Positions 56,293 to 64,000 of a stretch of DNA of 64,000 nucleotides are shown here, one piece after another. The stretch lies in the NCBI GenBank assembly GCA_918807975.1, contig OU964921.1:29414498-29478497 (forward strand), read 5' to 3'. The notes beneath the pieces were generated by a model. That model did not search any database. It saw only the letters and a program-made list of their open reading frames with translations, and was not told the DNA's origin. The DNA comes from Aplidium turbinatum (Eukaryota; Chordata; Ascidiacea; Aplousobranchia; Polyclinidae). Within the stretch, counting starts at the first letter, position 1, and every line of letters starts with the position of its first letter. Both the position numbers and the translations under genes were made by a program.

Positions 56293-57728
56293 TACTAGGA
56301 TATTGTGTCCAACAAAAGTCCATGAAAAGTTTCAACCTAATTTGGTCAGTGTTGCCATTTCAAAACTGAAAACGTTTTCTATGTTGATCATAATAAAGAA
56401 GTCAATGTTGACGTATGATAAACAATGATTTAACTTTGTTCACAATTCTGTTTTGTAAATTCTAAAAAAAATGATTGCTTTTTTGACCCAATTTTAGATG
56501 ATTCACCGGTATAGGTTGTGTAAAGGGGTTTATTGCAGCAAATCAACCAGACCGAGAATTGCTTAGGGTCTGAGTAAAACAGATATATTAAATGTGAAAA
56601 CCTATGGTGCCTCTTTTTGTATAGGTTTTGTATTTTTGTTCGGAGCGGTTTATCTGATAGCAGACCTCTAAATTTTTTGATAGCAGACAACAGTTTCAAG
56701 GCTGCCAGATGGGTAGTAATAATGCAATAAACGTTGATGTAATCCAGTGAAAGTTGAAACTACTTAGTAGCACGAATCAAAGTTTTCCTTATGAACCAGA
56801 CAAAACTTAAGTGAAAAATGATGCAGTTTATAGGCGTTTTTTTTATAAAAAGAATAAAACTAATTGCACCTATTCTTCGTGATCTTGATCTTCAAGATCG
56901 CCATAACTGATGATCTTGTCCATCTCTGCGCTTAGGTAAGGAATGCATGGTGAAACGTTCAGGCTACCCATAGTCCTAAGTTTTTGTTTGTACTCATTGC
57001 TTTGACCAAGTTCGCTCGGATAACCCAAACAAAAACCACAAACAGCGCATACCACAAAGAAATACGTGACAAGACCAAGCAGCGATATTCAACTTGTAAG
57101 CAAATACAAAGTTCTTGTTTATTTTCTGGCGAATTTCCGCCATGTTTTCATGTGCTTTTTCATCGACTATCACTCCGAAAACTTAAAAACCTTTCTGTTG
57201 TTAAAGACTTTAATCTTGCCAGTGTGGGTCTGACGCTCAAAGGAACCCGAAATTCATGTTTATGTTGAGGCATAGAACTATTTAATGTGACATTAACTTC
57301 AACAGTTAAGCCATATCCATTATACAATTCAGATAGAATCCTAAGAAATACCTTTATAGCCTAGCCTACGCCACTGCTACAACCAATAACAGCAAAAATA
57401 AAATGCTAACTAAGTTGAAATGAGGTAGCTATTGTAGTAACAAACAATTTGAAGATGAGTCGAATGCCAGTCCGCACAGCTGATGTATTTAGTAGAATAT
57501 AAGTTAGCTTTTAAGTCAGTAGACATGGGTTCGATACTTTTATTAGGCCTGAGACTTTGTTACAGATGTAGCCTACTAAACAGGGGTCATGGACTATTGT
57601 ATTTTGTACGATGAACTTTTTGAATGAAGAACGATTGTCCTACAATAACAATAACCTACTCTCGGGTTGTGCGCTTGAGAAAGGCACTTTATGCACTGGT
57701 CTCTATTCAACGACGTCGTTGAACAGAT
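56293..57728. other. No recognised gene
   Basis: AT-rich DNA. GATCTTGATCTTCAAGATCG at 56880 echoes the words at 44.67 kb. No exon is supported. Confidence 0.4.
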
Positions 57729-58385
57729 ACCGTAGCCAGGGCCGGATTTAGCCTAAGTGCTGCCCTAGGCAGATGAGAAAAATGCCGCCCCCTAAAAAAA
57801 TTTTCGATGGTGATTTTCGATACAACACAGGCACTTGTTCTCACATGTCCTCAATGTCGCCATTTTTATAAAACTATGTGAAACTAAAGTTCTTTCGTAT
57901 ACTATTCTTACTTTTTGGCTTGTTTACATACTTTAAGCATCAAGGCAAGTACACAAAATAGCCTGCAACTTTTCCATCAACCTAACATTGACTAAAAACA
58001 TTTTTTCTAGGCTTCTTCAAATTTACTAACAGTGAAACAAACCGAACAAAGATTAATAAAAATTGCACAGACAAAGTCTAGTCCTCCATACTAAGCGAGA
58101 CAGATAACTAAAAGAAGCGCTAAGCAGCACATATTGTTGAAAACCAATCAAGCGTGAAGTACTCTAGGGGCGATGACTTGCCATACATGACTTGCCGCAC
58201 TGTTTATAAATGTGTGTGATGTGATAACATATTTATTAATTGCTATATATCTGAATATATCTGTTGTGAATTATTATATTCACGTACATTATTATCAATG
58301 TAATATATTCCATAATATTCGTATATTTTGCCGCCCTAAGAAACTGCCTACTCTGCCTACTGGTAAATCCGGCCTTGACCGTAGC
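57729..58385. mobile_element. hAT-type MITE with perfect 8-bp duplication (CAGGGCCGGATTTAG family)
   Basis: The element is 57737-58377 (641 bp). The left end is CAGGGCCGGATTTAGCC and the right end, reverse complemented, is CAAGGCCGGATTTACC. ACCGTAGC is exact at 57729-57736 and 58378-58385. It has no coding capacity. Confidence 0.93.
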
Positions 58386-58562
58386 AGATGACATAATTTA
58401 CAGACGTTGTGGATTCATTTTACAGCTTTGATCTATTTGGATTGCATCAAGGTCTGCCACAAACAATGGTAGAAACATTAACTGCTCTAGGCTAGGCCAC
58501 GACTGACGTTGCATTCATGCAAATGTTGAACGTTTGGAACACCAGAACACAGAAAAAAAAAA

Positions 58563-58787
58563 TCATGTTTTGGTCATTGCGGTTTGATTAGCTAAGTAGC
58601 CTAGTGATGAGTTTGAATTAAAAGCTATATTCACTTCATTCCTTCCTTTACTGCATTTCCCACAAACAAAACACTTCGCCAATCTTGTTGCGGCTCTCTT
58701 GACATTAGCACATCTTGCATGTACCCACTTTCCACATTCCTTGCATTGCATTGAATTTCTCATCACACGTTTTGTGCTATTCGACAC
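58563..58787 (-). pseudogene. Zinc-finger (PHD-like) fragment, probably from a LINE
   Basis: The frame includes MQCKECGKWVHARCANVKR and FVCGKCSKG, a CxxC...WxHxxC...CxxC pattern. The same arrangement is familiar from zinc-binding segments of LINE-encoded proteins. No reverse transcriptase motif was found beside it, so the source is inferred. Confidence 0.5.
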
Positions 58788-59028
58788 AACGGGTTTCTTT
58801 TATAGATAACATAACCGAAGTAGGCTACTTTAATTGTCAACGTGTTTGCAAGTTTGTATTTATGTCTGACTTATGCACTTGTTGTTCCAAGCTTGCAGAA
58901 ATGTTTTGCAATGTAAATAAGGATTAGTAGACAGATAAACACGGTTGCAACTTGACTTCCATCCACTAAAAGGGTTTCTGTGATTACGTAATGGGCGATT
59001 TTGCATTTGCATTCACAAAAGCACACAA

Positions 59029-59100
59029 CCCAGCTGGCAAAACTCGTCGTTTTTACATTGATTCAACGTTTGCAGACGTTGAATCGAAAAAACGAGAAGC
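59029..59100. repeat. Palindromic hairpin element, copy 3 (right end degraded)
   Basis: It starts CCCAGCTGGCAAAACTCG, and the centre TTGATTCAACGT...ACGTTGAATC is symmetric. The right arm fades after ~59095. Confidence 0.7.
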
Positions 59101-59291
59101 GAAAAATATACTAGAGTAGTCTATCACGAGTCACGACCGCACTGTTTGATTTGTAGTGATGTAATAATACCAAAAGTAGCGATACGCACGTTGTTACGTT
59201 AAATAACTCAGAGGGAAAAGTTAATTTTGGGTTGATTCAACGTTTGAGTCAGCACAAATCTATTTAATTTTCCTGGCGGGTTACATTGCGT

Positions 59292-59379
59292 ACCCGACAG
59301 CAAAAATCATCATTTTTACATTGATTCAACGTCTACAGACGTGAAGTCAATGCAAAAATAACGAATTTTGCTGCATGCG
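59292..59379. repeat. Palindromic hairpin element, copy 4
   Basis: From CCCGACAGCAAAAATCATCA through TTTTTACATTGATTCAACG to AATTTTGCTGCATGCG. It lies 190 bp from copy 3, in the same layout as copies 1 and 2. Confidence 0.75.
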
Positions 59380-59763
59380 TAACAATGCCCAAGAAGAAAT
59401 TTACGTTTGTTTTACATTAATTCGACATCTAGCGACTTTGAATTATCATAAAATAACGTTAACTGTTCAACCAGGTACCGGTAACAAATTAATATCTCAC
59501 TGCGAGATGATTGCCTCGATTTACGTTTACACGAAAATAATTTCGGCACAATTGAGATACTTCGAGCAAACACAACACGAGTCTGTTTGATAAAGAACTA
59601 GCTGTCAGAATCGGAATCATAAGACGCTGTATGGGAGGATGAAGCTGTAGCATCGTCACTGGAATACTTGAAGACGCAAAACTGCCCGTTCATGAACGCG
59701 CAATGCCATATGATCAGAAGTATTATTTTTCTTTTCTGCCGAAGAACCATTTATCTAATTTCG

Positions 59764-59925
59764 TATTGCTTTCTTAACTTGACCCCGTAGTTTTTCTAAT
59801 TCCGATTTGTTTCCGTCATAAAATTCTTTACAAGTTTTGCAAAATACCACACTAACTTTTCCTTCTGTTTGATAATCTATAGCAGGTAAATTCCACTTTT
59901 TAACTGTATCTTCTTTCACGATGAT
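59764..59925 (-). other. Short open segment with a CxxC motif, origin unknown
   Basis: The minus strand reads KEDTVKKWNLPAIDY, VVFCKTCKEFYDGNKSELEK and QVKKAIRN before a stop. It has the look of a zinc-ribbon or transposon-derived N-terminal domain, but I cannot name it. No neighbouring exon was identified. Confidence 0.3.
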
Positions 59926-59929
59926 TTAT

Positions 59930-60538
59930 ATTCGCAACGACACCGGTAAACAATAAGCATTCGATGAAAAAATAACATGTGCGTAACAATTAAGCCAGTA
60001 TTCATAAGGTGGCAAACTTTTTACAGTTCACAATTGAGCATTGTCAGCGCATAAAATAGCTTGCGTGATGCTCTGGGCTACCGCCGTGTGACACGCGATG
60101 AAGAAGCGCATAAAATTTCGTTTGATTTAACATTAAAGCATACGGCAATTGTCGCAGCAATCCAACGTGTGTTGATTTGGCGACGGCAATGTTTTTGCCG
60201 TCGTAGATGGAATCACTTAACCAGCGTGCGATTAAAAACTTAAAGTAAGTGACTCTGATGCCACACAACTTGTGCGGTAACTCGAAGCTAAACGCTTATA
60301 ATCTGACTCTTGTGACGTCATATTACTATTCGACAAACAAGCGTAGAATTTTTGGTCGTTCGACAAGAAAGAAAAAATCGCAGCCCTGGCTGTGTAGATT
60401 ATGGAATGTGTACCAATGGAAATAATCATGTGTTTTCTACTGCTCATGTTTTTAAACTTTCAAATATTTCTTAAAATTTCATCACGTTCTTGAATTTTGT
60501 TATACCATAAGTGTTTTTTATTCATGCTTGTTTTAAAG
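59930..60538. other. No recognised gene
   Basis: Short open frames on both strands near 60050-60450 overlap each other and resemble no family. Confidence 0.4.
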
Positions 60539-62133
60539 TAGAGATGTACCGATACCAAGATTTTGGCCGATACCGATCCCGATACCGATATCACTTTTTT
60601 AGGCCGATACCGATACTGATGCCGATATTTTGGCCGATACTTCTGGTGTTATAAAAAGAAGCAATTTTGGTATTTGCAAGGAATTATATTAAGGTTTTAG
60701 TAATGAAAGTCCACCGTAATTGAGGACTGGGGTATAAGGGAAGAAACATCACATCATAATTTGGGTTTCTGAAAAGTTAATAAAGTGTTTGGGCAAACTC
60801 TCCAAATAAGCTATCATAATTGATAATAAGATGTAAAATGTAAACCAAGTGATTTGTGTAGTCGTACAAAAACTATTCGACAAGTAATGTGCAACCTAAG
60901 GGCACTTGTCGTTTGGTTGAAAAGCTTTAGCAAAAATGTATAATTTTGCATCGTTTTTACGTTGCTAAACATTTAAAAAACCCGTGTAACTTGGTTGTTT
61001 TTAGTAGGCTGGTTTTATCAGTTTGTGATTAAATTTCCACCTTTCGTTGTTATAAACTCACCAAGCTTAAACAATGGGACTACAAATCCTCACTAAACTA
61101 ATCAAAATGGTCTTGTTGCGCCTAAGATGAGAACCTCATTGTGAAGGAGCGTTCTTCCCGCTATCAGCACAAGGTTGAGCACTCACCAGTAGAGTGAGCT
61201 GTTGCGATTCGCTAACCACAATGGTGTAGCTTCCACACTAGCCATTATGTTTCAATCCTTGTCATTGTCAATTCTTGCTACAAAATGGCTGCCGAGAAAC
61301 ATTATAGTTGATTGGATGGTCTAAATGGCTAGCGTGGAAGGTACACCGTTAGGCTATGGTTAGCGAATCGCAACTGCTCGCTGTACTAGTGAGTGCTCAG
61401 CCTTGTGCTGATAGATGGGAAGAACGCTACTTTCTTCACAATAAGGTTCTTATCTTAGGCGCAACAAGACCATTTATTGATTAGTTTAGTGAGGATTCGT
61501 AGTCCCATTGCTTTCATTTTGAGGCTACTTACTCTGCCATGACATTGTTTAAGTTTGGTGAGTTTATTACAACGAAAGGTGGAAATTAAATCACAAACTG
61601 ATAGAACCAGCTTACTAAAAACAACCAAGTTACATGGGTTTTTTAAACGCTTAGCAACGTAAAAACGATGTAAAATTATACATTTTTGCTACCTGGGTAG
61701 TCTTGGCCTGGGTTTATCCTCTGCTGAGAGTAAAAAATAAACACTAATGATAAGTATTGGAGAAATTGAGTCTCCTTCATAACTTAAGAATCGAACAACG
61801 CAACACTGCTGAAACAAAACGTTTTGTTTGAGTGAAAGAATCACTGTAAGCAAACAATGCCAAAACGTGCGCGCATGAAGTCATGGGAGTGTGAGGTATC
61901 AAAAATTTGAACAGGTTGTTATTTTTCAACATCAATGTGACGTTAGTTACTACTTTAAAAAATCTATATCTTTGCTTCTGCAAAAAATCCGCAGCAAACG
62001 CCTTGTTTTTGCATGTTTAGTATCGGCCACAGTATCGGCCAAATTTTGCCGATACCGATGCCGATACCGATACTCAAAAAATGGCCGATATCACCGATAC
62101 CGATGCCGATACCGATATATCGGTACATCTCTA
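60539..62133. mobile_element. 1,595-bp fold-back-bearing DNA transposon, copy 2
   Basis: Same orientation, same length and nearly the same sequence as 28151-29745 (for example TCCACCG versus TCCCCG at ~60710, and AAACATTT versus AAACGTTT at 60969). The fold-back lies at ~60929-61690. No direct target duplication is visible. A weak palindromic-family copy (TTTTACATTGATTGAAGG) starts 13 bp beyond its right end. Confidence 0.92.
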
Positions 62134-62199
62134 TAAAACCAAGTCATTTTACATTGATTGAAGGCCTGAATACGTTGAATCTATGTAAAAGAGGCTGAT

Positions 62200-63640
62200 T
62201 TACTGTTTGAAGAACAATATCTGCCATTAGAAGTAGTTTTATATCAGTTTACAAGACCTTGGTACAGGGTCATTCCATTATATTTCAGGTCATGAAAAAA
62301 CCAATACTCTTGGAAATGTTTCATACTTTGGCAGTAAGTTCACAATCATTAACTGAGCACACCAAAAAAAATTTTTTTGAGATTGACCGAGTGGTTTAGA
62401 AGTTGTGGGGGTTTGAAATTCACCACCTGACCGGGGCATCGTGCCCCCCCAAAACTCAAATTTTGCTAATATCTCGTAATTTATAGCTAAAAAAACAACC
62501 AAAATATGTAGAATACCATTTTTGGGGGCAAGGAATCTGAATTTCCAATCAAAATTGGTGAAAAGATATCATTTATAGATGAAAACAACGTTTCAAAAAT
62601 TTTGGGGGGGATAACTTTGGGGGGTGCTTTGGCCATGTAGCCATGACCAAATTCAAAAATTTTTTTTCTGAAATTATTTACCTGTTCATGTTATGCCTTT
62701 ATGATGAGTTATTTTAGTTGTTCCATGTGTTTTTTGAGAGGGACTGCAGTTTAAAACTGATACTCAGTTTGGCAAAATTCCAATTTCTTTGATATGAAGT
62801 TTTGGCATTTTTGAAACAGCAAATTGTAATGTCTGTCATCTGACAGTGATTTGTTTCAATCCATATGATCAAAAAAGTTAAAAGTATAATTAACTCCCAT
62901 AGGTACAGCTTAGAAATTATTGAGTGAGCATCAAGTAATAAAAAATACACCAAATTGCACATCAGTCTAGTTAAAAGGTTTTTCAAGTTTGTTCAGTTCT
63001 TGCGAGCTACAAGTGTAACTTCTACCATTGGATGTAGAAGGTGGAGTTAGTTTCAAAAGTGCAGAAGTGGGTGGCATCCAGCATATATCGTCTTTTCCAA
63101 ACCAAACTGTTTAACTCCTTTCCTGCTGAATAATAAAAACATCATAGCCAGGCAGTTTTCTACTTCAATGAAAAGTTAGTTCAGAAATGATAAGGGTGCA
63201 GGCAGGTGCTGGATTGATAAGAAACGGTAGCAAAATCTTGATCAGACTAGCTGTGTGATATCAACTGAATAATAAAACATTGGTAGTTTGACACATAAAA
63301 CAATTCTTAAAGAAATAGACCATAATATGGCTGAACCCTGCAAATATTGTGACCAAGCATCAGTTATGTTTCAATTATTTTCATTTTTTTGATATGTATG
63401 GGTTGATATTTTCGAAGTTGAATATTTTGGTTTATGCAAAACTTACATCAATCAAATTTCGTGAAAATATTATTCTTCAATTGCTTTGTTTGAAAAAATT
63501 TTTTTTTTGGGATCTTTTTCTCAGCGCTTCGAAATATTCCCCCAAACTTAGCGTATCAAAAATAAATTAAGAAAAACTTTAATCCTAAATTACCATTTGA
63601 AATGTTCATCTTAGCATATTTTTAATTGCAATTTAAATTA
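62200..63640. other. 1.4 kb with no recognised gene
   Basis: AT-rich, with several G-runs (GGGGGGGATAACTTTGGGG). GGGGCGGATCTACCGGGT at ~63641 resembles a DNA-transposon end. Confidence 0.4.
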
Positions 63641-63764
63641 GGGGCGGATCTACCGGGTGGGCCTGATTGGTACAGGCCAACCCAGATTGACAGTGGGCAA
63701 ATCCAAAATCAGATTTATGAAAAAAAACATATTAATGTTTAATACTAGAACAAAAATTATAAAA

Positions 63765-64000
63765 AACAAAAATTATAACAACTGGTAAAGCAGATAACAT
63801 AAACATCAAGATCGAAAATCAAGAAATTGAAACAGTGAATGAATTCATATTTTTAGGCTCAAAAATAAGCTGAGATTCTAATAACTCACCAGAGATAAGG
63901 AGAAGAATAGCGCTGGGAAGAAATGCATTTGTTGGAATGAATAGCATTTGGAAGAGCAAGGATATAAAATTAGAAACAAAAAAGAAGCTGATCAAAACTA
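63765..64000 (+). mobile_element. LINE reverse transcriptase C-terminal fragment, running off the window
   Basis: One frame reads IKIENQEIETVNEFIFLGSK then (after a TGA where Trp is usual) DSNNSPEIRRRIALGRNAF and SIWKSKDIKLETKKKLI. This is the 'EFxYLGS...EIxxRIxxAR..F..L..IWKS' block after the catalytic domain of RTE/CR1-like LINEs. The one visible stop is near 63869. The rest lies beyond the window. Confidence 0.8.

Noticed and set aside
60061-60447. Overlapping ORFs on both strands
   Set aside because: They overlap each other, match nothing known, and have no splice or domain support.

Overview
This is animal nuclear DNA. It holds spliced genes with GT-AG and GC-AG introns, AT-rich intergenic sequence and a dense, layered load of transposons. 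The two host genes, together with the LINE, P-element/THAP, hAT, Ty3/gypsy and BEL/Pao content, suggest an invertebrate, probably marine and possibly a deuterostome such as a tunicate. The taxon is inference; nothing in the window fixes it.

Layout. (1) 0.1-7.1 kb, plus strand: ten exons forming the C-terminal part of a chondroitin polymerizing factor-like (CHPF/CHPF2) gene. Two of its introns appear to be GC-AG. The long one carries a hAT element with a LINE inserted in it. The 5' exons lie outside the window and the last coding exon was not found. (2) 7.3-11.6 kb: a pile of broken elements: a mariner-like transposase fragment, a Ty3/gypsy fragment, a Penelope-like GIY-YIG fragment and a tRNA-derived SINE split by a hAT element. 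(3) 15.0-20.3 kb, minus strand: a complete eight-exon gene (393 codons including stop) for a class-V, PLP-dependent, isopenicillin-N-epimerase-like enzyme. (4) 20.9-27.1 kb: a 176-bp tandem repeat, a cysteine-rich ORF split by a hAT MITE, and two pieces of P-element/THAP transposase in opposite orientations. (5) 28.2-30.5 kb: a 1,595-bp element that contains a ~760-bp fold-back and recurs almost unchanged at 60.5-62.1 kb, then a second fold-back with tandem repeats inside. (6) 32-40 kb: a hAT MITE, two SINE copies and a Ty3/gypsy element with LTRs and 5-bp target duplications, itself invaded by a SINE and by a hierarchical tandem repeat. (7) 41-46 kb: palindromic elements and a hAT element. 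(8) 46.0-54.3 kb: an old DNA transposon with matching ends, a pogo-like transposase remnant, a TA-flanked MITE and a young BEL/Pao element nested inside it. (9) 54.4-64 kb: SINE, hairpin, two more hAT elements, LINE fragments and the second copy of the fold-back-bearing element.

The two host genes are unrelated in function: glycosaminoglycan elongation in the Golgi, and PLP chemistry on an amino-acid-like substrate. Everything else recognised is mobile or repetitive. The least ordinary signal is a family of hairpin elements whose ends resemble CCCAG-NN-AGCAAAA paired with TTTTGCT-NN-CTGGG. Its members run from ~70-90-bp palindromes up, possibly, to the 760-bp fold-back inside the twin elements.
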